From positions 1 to 58,039 of the forward strand of contig DYIT01000014.1 of assembly GCA_020723505.1 (NCBI GenBank): a DNA stretch of 58,039 bases, given 5' to 3'. The DNA comes from Candidatus Kuenenia stuttgartensis (GTDB lineage Bacteria; Planctomycetota; JAKEIC01; DYIT01). The position numbers were made by a program, and so were the translations under genes. Each line of letters starts with the position of its first letter. The stretch's first letter is position 1. This document shows, piece after piece, positions 50,508 to 58,039 of the stretch. Below the pieces are notes generated by a model that saw only the letters and a list, made by a program, of their open reading frames with translations, was not told where the DNA came from and did no database searches.

Positions 50508-50767
50508 GATGGCTAATCGTCTTCACAAAGCAAGCGCAGAAGGACGCCCGGAAACTCGCCGCTGCCGGGCTTCGTCCGAAGGCGGAAGTCCTGATCTCAA
50601 TCCTGGCGTCCAATCCCTTTCAGAGCGAGCCTCCGTATGAGAAACTCAGGGGGGATCTTTCAGGCTCCTTCTCGCGCCGAATCAACATCCGCCATCGCCT
50701 GGTCTATCAGGTTCTCAAGGATGAGAGGACGATCAAGGTAATACGGATGTGGACCCACTACGAGTAG
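50504..50767 (+). CDS. YoeB/Txe-family mRNA-interferase toxin
   Basis: An 87-residue RelE-fold toxin that cleaves mRNA on the ribosome. YoeB-type signature: FTKQAQKDARKLAAAG, then PPYEKLRGDLSGSFSRRINI and RHRLVYQV, ending MWTHYE. The catalytic Glu, the two Arg residues, and the terminal His and Tyr are all in place. The GTG at 50504 overlaps the antitoxin stop and matches the family N-terminus; an in-frame ATG at 50483 is less likely. Its last 10 bases overlap the end of the convergent amidohydrolase. Confidence 0.92.
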   Translation: MRWLIVFTKQAQKDARKLAAAGLRPKAEVLISILASNPFQSEPPYEKLRGDLSGSFSRRINIRHRLVYQVLKDERTIKVIRMWTHYE

Positions 50768-52320
50768 TCGAACACCTTCTCCCCTGCAATCCACGTCTGT
50801 TCAACGCGGATTTCGGAAATCCGCGTTGAATCGAGGCCTGAGAGGGGTTCGGAAAGGACGACGAAATCCGCTGCCTTGCCCGGGGTAATCGACCCGCGCA
50901 TGTCGAAGTCGCAGGTCAGCTTCGCCGGAGCCGAGGTGTAGCACGCGACGGCTTCGGAAAGCCCAATCTTCTGCTCCGCATGCCAGCCGCCCGCGGGTGA
51001 TCCGTCCTGCTTCTGCCTGTTGACGGCGGCGTGGAGGCCGAGAATCGGGTTCATGGGCGCGATTGGAGCATCGGAACCGAACGCGACCCTTACTCCCGCG
51101 TCCAGCAGCGACCTGAACATGTAGGCGAACGCTGATCTGCCTGCGAGGTGCCTGTCTATCGGGTCCATGTCGTAGCACAGGTGGACCGGCTGCATGGAAG
51201 CCGCGGTCCCGGACGCCGCAATCCTCGCGACGTCGGCGGAATCGAGATGCTGGACATGCTCGATGCGGTCCGGGAAGCGCGAGCCGGGCATCCTGTCCGA
51301 GAAGGCCGAAACGACCTCTTTCACGGCGGCGTCGCCGATTGCATGCACGGCAAGGGGCATTCCCATGGAGCGCGCCCTTCGCCTCAAATCCGATATCGCC
51401 TTCGAGTCCCTGAGTAGGATGCCTCTTCCTCCCTCCGATCCGTAAGGTTCGAGCATGTACGCGGTCTGCACATTCAGCGCGCCGTCTGCGTACGACTTGA
51501 CGCCGATGACCCTCAGCGAACGGTCCCCGAACCCGGCTTCCACTCCAGCGGTCGCGAACGCGTCCAGCTCCTGTTCGTCGATGTAGTGGCATACATTGAG
51601 CCTGAGCTTCCCCGGGGAATGCAATCTTTGCAGGGCCCTGAAAGCCTCGGCCTTCTCGAAATTGTGGAGGGCGGTGACTCCGAGCGAAAGGGCTTTTTCC
51701 TGGCCTGCTTCCATGGATCTGGCGAGCGAGTCGGGATCGGGCTTCGGGATGGCGTCCATCATGAGCTTCACGGCGTTTTCCAGCAGTATTCCCGTCGGCT
51801 CGCCGGATTCGTCGCGCTCGATTTCCCCGCCGCTGGGATTCGGCGTGTTCCTGTTTATTTCCGCCATGGAGAGCGCAAGGGTGTTGACCCACATCGCGTG
51901 GCCGTCGAAGCTGGATATCGCGGCCGGGTAGTCCTGCGCCGCGCGGTCCAGGTCAATCCTGGTCGGAAAGCGCATGCCCTTGAAACCGCCTTTCACGAAC
52001 CCGCGTCCGCGAATCCATTCACCCGGCCTTTTCGCCTTGGCCCTCACGAGATCCAGGGCCTTCTCCAAATCCGTCACGCCCGTCATGTCGATTCTGTCGA
52101 GCGACAGGGAGAAGTTCGCGAAATGCGCGTGGCTGTCCGTGAATCCGGGCAGGACCGCGCACCCGCGGAGGTCTATCACCTCGACTCCCTTCCTGCGGCG
52201 GCAAGGGACGGACGCCACAATGCCGTTCTCGAACGAAAAGGAGTCGGCCCTGGGCCTGGCCGAATCCATTGTCCAGACGTCCGCGTTGATGAAGACGGTC
52301 TTGCGCGCGGTTTTCTTCAT
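50758..52320 (-). CDS. Amidohydrolase family 3 metal-dependent hydrolase (YtcJ-like)
   Basis: A 520-residue TIM-barrel hydrolase. FTDSHAHFANF (metal-binding HxH, about 60), the family-specific SFDGHAMWVNTLAL, GILLENAVKLM, AVHAIGDAAV (His), RIEHVQHLD (His), FGSDAPIAPMNPILG (catalytic Asp) and the C-terminal SITPGKAADFVVL of the composite beta-sandwich. Relatives hydrolyse formamides or other amides; the natural substrate is usually unknown. The ATG at 52320 gives a typical N-terminus (KTVFINADVWTMD); a TTG 36 bases earlier is possible. No signal peptide. Transcribed alone and convergent with the toxin. Confidence 0.9.
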   Translation of the reverse strand: MKKTARKTVFINADVWTMDSARPRADSFSFENGIVASVPCRRRKGVEVIDLRGCAVLPGFTDSHAHFANFSLSLDRIDMTGVTDLEKALDLVRAKAKRPGEWIRGRGFVKGGFKGMRFPTRIDLDRAAQDYPAAISSFDGHAMWVNTLALSMAEINRNTPNPSGGEIERDESGEPTGILLENAVKLMMDAIPKPDPDSLARSMEAGQEKALSLGVTALHNFEKAEAFRALQRLHSPGKLRLNVCHYIDEQELDAFATAGVEAGFGDRSLRVIGVKSYADGALNVQTAYMLEPYGSEGGRGILLRDSKAISDLRRRARSMGMPLAVHAIGDAAVKEVVSAFSDRMPGSRFPDRIEHVQHLDSADVARIAASGTAASMQPVHLCYDMDPIDRHLAGRSAFAYMFRSLLDAGVRVAFGSDAPIAPMNPILGLHAAVNRQKQDGSPAGGWHAEQKIGLSEAVACYTSAPAKLTCDFDMRGSITPGKAADFVVLSEPLSGLDSTRISEIRVEQTWIAGEKVFDYS

Positions 52321-52442
52321 ATAAAAGATGATGTCTCGGGCGGGCCGGGAGATCAAGGCATTTCCGGTGCGCAGCCGAGCCTCATATGCGTCAACTTAGG
52401 AAAGGCCGAAAGAGGGCATTCGACACTGAAATCGCTGAAGGC

Positions 52443-52470
52443 CGTTATTCCTGCGAAAGCAGGAATCCAG
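52443..52470. repeat. Dispersed palindromic repeat, variant copy
   Basis: The 28-base unit matches the copies at 231 and 288 except for two stem changes on opposite arms: CCTGC-GAAA-GCAGG replaces CCGGC-GAAA-GCCGG. The changes compensate, keeping the hairpin intact. Confidence 0.8.
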
Positions 52471-52510
52471 AGTCTAAATCCTGGATCGGCAAGGCGAATC
52501 AATCTCAGCG

Positions 52511-54115
52511 CTAATCCCGGGCGAATATCACCGGTCCTACCTTGTCCCCGGCGCGGAATTCCTTCTTTATGACTTCCTTGTTTTGAATCTCGTATTCTGA
52601 TGGCTCCCTGATATCAATCTCGTGCCTGCTTTCTGCGCTCAGTATATTGAATTCGAACCGGCCGTTTTCATCAGTCGCGATTTCATCGAAAACCATATTT
52701 ACGCAATCAGGATCGTTATTCAAATCGTAATACAGGACAACCCCTACGTCTTCAATCGGGTTGCCTTCCGTATCTTGAACTATACCCGACAATATCCTCC
52801 CGGGTTTATCAAGAATTATCTCTTCCGTTCTGTTCCGGTCAAAATATACAATCTGATATTTGAATTCGTATCCCCTCGCCAGCACCAATGCCTTGAATGC
52901 CCATCCATGGTTCGTCTCCTCGGGGAGTGAAAGACGCCCTTTTCCGTCATTGTCCGTGACCGTTTCCGTCGAAACAATGATGGAACCTTCATGAGTAGGC
53001 CTCACCGCGACCATCTTGCACCTTGCTCCCTTGACAGGCGAACCTGATTCGTTCTTAACTAGAATCTTCTGGCTCGGCTCGCCGACGGCCAGGAAATTCA
53101 CCTCTTTGTCTCCCCCGTCAAGCACAATCTGCGCCCTGTTCTCCGACATGAACTTCGGCTGATCCCTCTCCTCATAGTCTCCACCATACCTTTGAAATAA
53201 ATATCCTTTCTGGTTCAATCCGATTTCTATGAAATATATTCCCGAAGAAAGCCGGGGAAAACTGAATTTACCGTTTGAATTGGTTGTGACAGTTAATGTA
53301 TTGCCCTGAGCATTTTTCATGATTCTGCCATGTAATTCTCTATCTATTTCCTTCATCCATGGGAATGCAGTCACATTGATATCCGCGATACCGCAACCGT
53401 CTTTATTTCGCACTTCCCCAAATATCGAACCAGGTGCCAAAATATGAATATCTATTTTGACTTTAGTACTGTTTAAGCACGCTTTGCCTTTCCCGAAGAT
53501 ATATTCAGAATCCATTTTGATTAGAAATGATGAAATAGTTATTTCGGCTTTACATAAATAAGAAGCCGGCATCTTGATGAACATCCGATACTCACCCGCA
53601 GAATTCGTTCTTACCTTTTCATCCATTGAAGGCGCCTCGGAATCGACAAATACCCTGCGAGGAATGCTTTTCCCGTTTTCAGTTTCATTGAGGCTAAGGA
53701 CGGAAACCTCAGCTCCAGTCAAAGGTTCCCCGAGCGAACTAACCGTTACTTTGCCATATATCTCGACGATGCCATCGCAAACGACGCTCTCACTGAAGAA
53801 CTCACCAGCGTTCGGACTCCTAGCCTCTTTAAAAGCCTTGTCAACTCTCTCTCTCATTTGTTTTCGAAGTTCGTCCGCGTCTATGAGGTTGCATGAAGAG
53901 ATTCGACTTGAATGCTTCTCGAGATCTTGTCTAGTCGAATCAGTGTCTTTAAAGCTGGATCGAGAATTGAAATCGTCAACGCTGGTTTCCTTTATACTTT
54001 TTGAAACATCACCTTCCACAAAGGGATCTGCGGCACTCCTGCCCCTGTACAGAGTGAAGAGGGCGGCAAAAAGGAATAAAACGGCTAGTAGACCTAAAAC
54101 AGGATTTCTTTTCAT
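52511..54115 (-). CDS. Membrane-anchored repeat protein (carboxypeptidase-regulatory-like), AT-richer
   Basis: A 534-residue protein. An N-terminal hydrophobic anchor (about 7-23) is followed by a disordered Ser/Asp/Glu region to about 105 and by roughly four to five beta-sandwich repeats: EIYGKVTVSSLGEPLTGAEV, then GSIFGEVRNKDGCGIADINV, and GRILSGIVQDTEGNPIEDVG with late TDENGRFEFNIL. The architecture matches the protein at 18645-21653 in shorter form. Base composition is clearly lower in GC than its neighbours and codons such as ATA, AAT and AAA are common, suggesting acquisition or relaxed selection. It begins seven bases after the glycine-rich gene and is probably co-transcribed with it. 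Confidence 0.85.
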   Translation of the reverse strand: MKRNPVLGLLAVLFLFAALFTLYRGRSAADPFVEGDVSKSIKETSVDDFNSRSSFKDTDSTRQDLEKHSSRISSCNLIDADELRKQMRERVDKAFKEARSPNAGEFFSESVVCDGIVEIYGKVTVSSLGEPLTGAEVSVLSLNETENGKSIPRRVFVDSEAPSMDEKVRTNSAGEYRMFIKMPASYLCKAEITISSFLIKMDSEYIFGKGKACLNSTKVKIDIHILAPGSIFGEVRNKDGCGIADINVTAFPWMKEIDRELHGRIMKNAQGNTLTVTTNSNGKFSFPRLSSGIYFIEIGLNQKGYLFQRYGGDYEERDQPKFMSENRAQIVLDGGDKEVNFLAVGEPSQKILVKNESGSPVKGARCKMVAVRPTHEGSIIVSTETVTDNDGKGRLSLPEETNHGWAFKALVLARGYEFKYQIVYFDRNRTEEIILDKPGRILSGIVQDTEGNPIEDVGVVLYYDLNNDPDCVNMVFDEIATDENGRFEFNILSAESRHEIDIREPSEYEIQNKEVIKKEFRAGDKVGPVIFARD

Positions 54116-54121
54116 GAATTG

Positions 54122-55699
54122 TTATCTAGGAGCCCCTGCCCCTCCTTTGCCTCCTTTCCCTCCTTGACTCAATGTATTCGAGCTCATGGATGTAATTTCG
54201 CCAATTTCACCCTCTGCCCCGGAGACTCCTCCAACCCAACCTCCCGTTCCCCCTGTTCCACCGTTTCCACCACGTGTGGAACCTGCCGTTGAATAATGCT
54301 CCGCATCCCCGCCACTGCCTCCTCTGCCTCCCCTACCGCCATCCCTTTTCCCGGAGACGCCTGGTGATCCTTCTCCCCCAATTCCACCATCTCCTCCGTA
54401 TGCAATGCCTGCTCCACCCTCTATTCTTGCTTTTCCTCCTCGACCACCATCGCCACCCTGACGAAACTTGTCTCCGTTCACGGCTCCTCTGCCTCCTGGA
54501 CCTCCATTTCCCCCCTCTGCATAAACTTCTGATGATATTCCTCCAATTGCTCGACCTATCCCACCTGGTCCGCCTTCACCACCCTTTTCGACCAGACCAT
54601 TTGCTCCCTTTCCACCTTTTCCACCGACCGCTAAAGCAGATGGATATCTGCTGCCAGGTTCTCCGGACCAAGTCCCTGTTTCAGCATATGCATCTCCGCC
54701 TTTAGCTCCCATTATCGAAGAATCGAATTCCACTGAATCTCCCCCTGCACCACCTCGAGCTATCGATTCACCATCATCGCCTGATCGCGCATACGCGTTT
54801 CCGCCGTTGCCAGGTGTTTTCCCTGAACCGCCGTCACCGCCAAAAGCTCTAGATTTACCCATCTTTCCTGAATTGGATTGTGCATTTCCGCCCTTCCCCC
54901 CGTCCAGAAATCCCCAGCCTCCATTCCCTCCGGTGGATCTTGATTGACCGTCTTTTGCGCTGTCCGCAAGCGCATCACCACCGTTGCCTCCATTTGCTCC
55001 TCCATTGCCTCCGGTCCCGCCAGTCGATTCTGCTAACCCATTCAATTTAGACCAAGCTGCAGCATTTCCACCTTTGCCTCCGTTCCCGACCCATCCTAGG
55101 TTTCCTTGCCCGCCGACTGCCTTCGAGTCTCCCAAGTCCGCAGTCCTAGCTTCTGCATTTCCTCCGTTACCTCCATTGGATGATCCAACACCTCCGTTTC
55201 CTCCTTGAGAAAATGCAGTCCCATGGTCTCCATTGTCTGAAGTTGATTTACCATTTCCACCATCTCCGCCTTTCCCGCTTGTGTTGTCTGCACCATGTCC
55301 ACCCTGTGAAATAGCAGTCCCACCTGGACCGCTTTCGGCAGTTGCTGGGGACCCGTTACCCCCTGGAGGGGATCCGTTATTCCCAAGATGAATCGTGATG
55401 CCATTGGGAAGAGGATCTTTCGCTGGAACTGGATTGCCAATGCCATGAAACGTTAAATATGCTTCGGTTCCGTCAGATAAGGTAATGGGACCATGATAAT
55501 TGCCATTCCCGATGAGTCTCCGTAACTCTTCGATTTGTTCACAGGTAAGAGGCTCACGCGGCCTCACTTCCCCGTCTGGACCTCTTTCAAAGCTGATTCC
55601 TGCTGCGCTAAGCGCACCTTCAACGGTTTCTCTCGATTGCGCTAAAAGAGGACTCGAGAGAAGAACGATTACGAAGAAAGAGATGGAGAACGGCTTCAT
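54122..55699 (-). CDS. Secreted glycine-rich GGxGG repeat protein
   Basis: A 525-residue secreted protein with a clear signal peptide (MKPFSISFFVIVLLSSPLLA-QS). Residues 22-100 are ordinary sequence (EPLTCEQIEELRRLIGNGNY). From about 105 to the end it is a long array of GGxGG and GGNGG units with Asp, Asn, Lys and Ser between them (GGKGGNAAAWS, GGDGGSGKTPGNGGNAYARS), about 40 % glycine. This resembles PGRS-type or polyglycine-II-like helical bundle proteins. The start has GGAGG upstream, with a promoter about 35 bases further back. Codons for glycine are mostly GGA/GGT rather than the local GGC, another sign of distinct origin. Likely a surface, matrix or adhesive protein (inference). Confidence 0.85.
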   Translation of the reverse strand: MKPFSISFFVIVLLSSPLLAQSRETVEGALSAAGISFERGPDGEVRPREPLTCEQIEELRRLIGNGNYHGPITLSDGTEAYLTFHGIGNPVPAKDPLPNGITIHLGNNGSPPGGNGSPATAESGPGGTAISQGGHGADNTSGKGGDGGNGKSTSDNGDHGTAFSQGGNGGVGSSNGGNGGNAEARTADLGDSKAVGGQGNLGWVGNGGKGGNAAAWSKLNGLAESTGGTGGNGGANGGNGGDALADSAKDGQSRSTGGNGGWGFLDGGKGGNAQSNSGKMGKSRAFGGDGGSGKTPGNGGNAYARSGDDGESIARGGAGGDSVEFDSSIMGAKGGDAYAETGTWSGEPGSRYPSALAVGGKGGKGANGLVEKGGEGGPGGIGRAIGGISSEVYAEGGNGGPGGRGAVNGDKFRQGGDGGRGGKARIEGGAGIAYGGDGGIGGEGSPGVSGKRDGGRGGRGGSGGDAEHYSTAGSTRGGNGGTGGTGGWVGGVSGAEGEIGEITSMSSNTLSQGGKGGKGGAGAPR

Positions 55700-55733
55700 T
55701 TAGACCTCCATCTTAAAACCATTGGTATTTTAT

Positions 55734-55762
55734 TTCATAGGAGGGGAAAAGGCAAGTTTCAA
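55734..55762 (-). promoter_or_regulatory. Promoter of the glycine-rich protein operon
   Basis: On the minus strand TTGAAA (55762-55757), a 17-base spacer and TATGAA (55739-55734). The ATG at 55699 lies about 35 bases downstream. Confidence 0.5.
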
Positions 55763-55790
55763 TAGCGTTCTACTAGATTCATTTTGACAA

Positions 55791-56642
55791 CTATAAAAAT
55801 GATGAAGTGTAGCCATGGATTCTTGCGAACCATTCCAAGGCAAGGCGGACCAGGGCGTCGAGGATTTCCGGCCTCGCGCCATCCGGTCCGGATGCCGGGA
55901 AGGGCGAGGCGGACAGGACCTCGTATCGCCTTCCAGTCTTGCGGAGCTCGAAGAGGCCGAAATCCAGGCCGAGCGCCCTTACAGCCGCGACCGCCGCGCG
56001 AGCCGCCGCAGCCGGTGGATTGCCCGGGAATCCGAATGCCTTCCTCCCTACTACCGACACCCGGCAACCCGCGAAATCCGCGAGCGCCGTCCCCCCCCTT
56101 ATTATCGCCGACCCGTCCTTGCGCCAGACGAGGTTTAAAATGCCGTCAAGCGACCCTGCGTCATGCACCTCGACCCTCTCCTGCAAGCCGCCCGGACCGA
56201 GTATCTCGACCACCGCCGGGAACGCGAACCCGCGGCTGCCCGGTTCGAAGGGCTTCCTCGCCCAAATCCAAGGACTGACCGGCACGCCCTTGCGCCTGAG
56301 AACCACAAGCGGTTTCGCCGGATCGGAGAACTGCTCGAGCGCGTGCATGCTGTTGATGACCTTGAACCCCCGGTCCTCGAAATCCCTGGCCACGGCGAGG
56401 TCATGCGGAATCACGAGCGGTGAAAGCGCCGTCACGACCAGCCCATGCGTCCCCCGAGGCCTTGCCATGCCCGGCTTCGATTCCACGGCCATGTCGAGCG
56501 GATCAGCGAGCTGAACTTTGCACCCATTCGCCTCGAAAGCTGCTTTGAGAGCCGCTCCGAGCTTGCATGGCCTCCCCCTCCCGGCGGGCACGTCCTCGAA
56601 GCGGGCAAGGACCGTTATTGGCGGCGCGCTGCGGGCTTTCAT
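55791..56642 (-). CDS. Degenerate RimK-like ATP-grasp protein
   Basis: A 283-residue protein whose layout follows RimK: DLAVARDFEDRGFKVINSMH (the N-terminal ligase region), PAKPLVVLRRKGVPVSPW, FPAVVEILGPGGLQERVEV at the ATP-loop position, GGTALADFAGCRVSVVGRKA and FGLFELRKTGRRYEVLSASP at the metal site. The ATP-contacting Lys of VVKP is Glu (AVVEIL), the glycine loop is shortened, and the catalytic EVNxxP is EVLSASP, so the Asn is missing. It is therefore probably not a working ligase; it may be a scaffold or have diverged activity. The ATG overlaps the stop of the upstream helical protein as ATGA. Confidence 0.65.
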   Translation of the reverse strand: MKARSAPPITVLARFEDVPAGRGRPCKLGAALKAAFEANGCKVQLADPLDMAVESKPGMARPRGTHGLVVTALSPLVIPHDLAVARDFEDRGFKVINSMHALEQFSDPAKPLVVLRRKGVPVSPWIWARKPFEPGSRGFAFPAVVEILGPGGLQERVEVHDAGSLDGILNLVWRKDGSAIIRGGTALADFAGCRVSVVGRKAFGFPGNPPAAAARAAVAAVRALGLDFGLFELRKTGRRYEVLSASPFPASGPDGARPEILDALVRLALEWFARIHGYTSSFL

Positions 56643-58039
56643 TGATCTGTCATGTCGCGATCCCCTGAAGGCGCCGGCACCCTCGATAGAATCTTCTCCG
56701 CCCTCGCTTTCAAGGCATCGGGGACCGTTTTTCCCCCGAGCATGAGCCTCAACGCCTCAATCGCCTTCTCCGAGCCCTGCGTCGCGCGCCTCTCGAGCAG
56801 ATCCACGCACAGGCCGATTTCCTGCCCTGCGCTTGCGACGGAATTCGGCCCAGCGAGAATCCTGGCGGCGGCAAGCAGAAACGGGTCCGTCTCCGACGGG
56901 CCGAGCCTGCTCGCACCCATCCCGACGTCGAGCAGCCTGCGGCCGACGCCGGAAGCAAGCGCCGCGGAACCTTCCACCGCGCCTTGATGAAGCGCGATGC
57001 TCAAGACCTCCACGACGGAGTGCTCGGTCGGATCCTTCCAGAACAGCTTCGCGAGGAATACCAGAATCTCCTGCTTCATGGTCTCCCTCGCCGCGCCCGA
57101 GGACAGCATTCCTGCGAGAGTGTCCAGCACCAGCCGCCTGTTCTTGAGGCTCCAGACCGTCTTCATGCTCTCGGTTTCCTCGAACTTCCTCATGAGCGAT
57201 CTGGCAATCATCTGGGGGAACGGAGCCTCGCCCCCTATGGATGCCGCGGCGGCCGCCAGCCCCCGCAGCGCGGCGGGGATGAGCATGGTGTGCACGTCCG
57301 CGCCCGCGAGCGCCTTCAGAAGAGTGCCGTCCGCCTCCTTGACCTCCTCGGCCACGGCCTGCTTCTGGTCCGCGTTCAGGACCTTGATGAGCAGACGGGT
57401 CAGGTCCTTCTTAAGGTCGGCATGCACGGCCGGGGATTCCGCGATGCAGGCGGCCTGGGCCACGTCGCCCGGGCCGTACTTGCGCGATTTGAGCTTCGCC
57501 AGGCAGCGTCTCGACAGCAGTTCGACGGCGCCGGCGGGAGCCGCGGGATTCAGAATCAGAGTCCCGGCCATCGCCGCGACCCTGTTGGCCACCACCGGAT
57601 TCGCGCCGCCCGCCAGCGCCTCGAGTCGAATGAGGAATCTCCTGAACTCGGCCTTTCCGACGCCCGCGACGACTCCCGCGTCCGCCAGAAAGCCGTCGAG
57701 AATCTCGACGAGCTCCAGCCTCTGCCGCGTATCGCGCAGCTCGACGCCGATGAAGTCCAGGATCGGCCCGGCGGCAGCGAAACCCAGGCTGCGCATGGCC
57801 TCGTATATCTCGGCGTTGTACTCGGGCAGGAATTCGGTGTTGAGAATCTTCACGAACAGCCGGGCGAACCTGGATCGCAGGGCCGCTCCCATGCCCGGTC
57901 TCGCGTGCAGGCCGGACCTCATCAGGGCCCTGATGTCGGCCTGGCTCCCGGATTCGGCTACGCCGAGGCAACGTGCGGCCAGCGCGGCAGCCGCGCGCGC
58001 AGGCGCCTTGCAGGAAGCCACGACCTCGGCGGCGATCTT
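56639..58039 (-). CDS. Helical-repeat protein (HEAT-like), partial at window edge
   Basis: At least 466 residues; the frame is open to the right edge, so the true start is outside the window (an internal GTG at 58021 is not taken as the start). The sequence is almost wholly alpha-helical and Ala/Leu-rich with paired-helix blocks (FARLFVKILNTEFLPEYNAE, MIPAALRGLAAAAASIGGEA-type, EILVFLAKLFWKD), as in HEAT or ARM repeats. No catalytic motif is seen. It is coupled to the degenerate ATP-grasp gene by ATGA, suggesting the two proteins act together. Cytoplasmic or unknown location. Confidence 0.75.
   Translation of the reverse strand, partial: KIAAEVVASCKAPARAAAALAARCLGVAESGSQADIRALMRSGLHARPGMGAALRSRFARLFVKILNTEFLPEYNAEIYEAMRSLGFAAAGPILDFIGVELRDTRQRLELVEILDGFLADAGVVAGVGKAEFRRFLIRLEALAGGANPVVANRVAAMAGTLILNPAAPAGAVELLSRRCLAKLKSRKYGPGDVAQAACIAESPAVHADLKKDLTRLLIKVLNADQKQAVAEEVKEADGTLLKALAGADVHTMLIPAALRGLAAAAASIGGEAPFPQMIARSLMRKFEETESMKTVWSLKNRRLVLDTLAGMLSSGAARETMKQEILVFLAKLFWKDPTEHSVVEVLSIALHQGAVEGSAALASGVGRRLLDVGMGASRLGPSETDPFLLAAARILAGPNSVASAGQEIGLCVDLLERRATQGSEKAIEALRLMLGGKTVPDALKARAEKILSRVPAPSGDRDMTDQ

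Overview
The window is GC-rich (roughly 60-65 %), densely coded bacterial DNA in which neighbouring genes are repeatedly coupled by 4-base ATGA, GTGA or TTGA stop/start overlaps, and TTG or GTG starts are common. An Omp85 protein with a TamB-like partner implies an outer membrane. Hanks-type Ser/Thr kinases, large secreted proteins built of carboxypeptidase-regulatory-like repeats, zinc-ribbon membrane proteins, QueH, LarB and HdrA-type flavoproteins together suggest an uncultured, probably anaerobic, Gram-negative lineage such as Planctomycetota/PVC or a nearby candidate phylum. This placement is inference from gene content. No rRNA, tRNA, CRISPR array, transposase or phage gene was seen.

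Layout. 1-3.6 kb: the end of a membrane gene with a terminator, a secreted protein of unknown function, and a molybdate-transporter/ModE-like pair. 3.7-10.2 kb: a TamA/BamA-like and TamB-like pair on the minus strand, with a possible 59-residue Cys-rich gene at its head. 10.3-15.6 kb: queH-larB, then a zinc-ribbon membrane protein, a GNAT and a free-methionine-sulfoxide reductase. 15.8-23.3 kb: a lipoprotein overlapping an MFS gene tail to tail, a SRPBCC protein, a 1,002-residue repeat protein, a TerC-family gene with a leader peptide, and a 34-residue Cys-Cys-Cys protein. 23.1-28.3 kb: a tight minus-strand operon TetR - lysine 2,3-aminomutase - tandem ATP-grasp ligase - GNAT, with a palindromic operator at its promoter; a RimK-type ligase is transcribed divergently. 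29.5-34.5 kb: a receiver-kinase fusion, exonuclease III, a lipoprotein, a second Ser/Thr kinase and an iron-sulfur flavoprotein. 34.8-43.1 kb: a complete five-gene peptide ABC importer whose binding protein and both permeases carry large extra domains, including two FHA-like domains in one permease. 43.1-48.6 kb: a CorC-type protein, RecO and two HdrA-like proteins. 48.8-50.8 kb: a GNAT-cupin fusion that appears to start at CTG, a repeat-rich spacer and a YefM/YoeB-type toxin-antitoxin pair. 50.8-58.0 kb: an amidohydrolase, a less GC-rich two-gene block (repeat protein plus a GGxGG glycine-rich secreted protein), a degenerate RimK-like protein and a helical-repeat protein cut by the window edge.

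Two candidates stand out as possibly undescribed systems. The first is the TetR-KamA-double-ligase-GNAT operon, which looks like a regulated pathway that makes beta-lysine and then ligates and/or acetylates it. The second is the peptide importer in which the first periplasmic loop of each permease has gained about 300 residues (helical repeats in one, paired FHA-like domains in the other). The window also holds a family of dispersed palindromes whose stems vary with compensation, placed just after genes.
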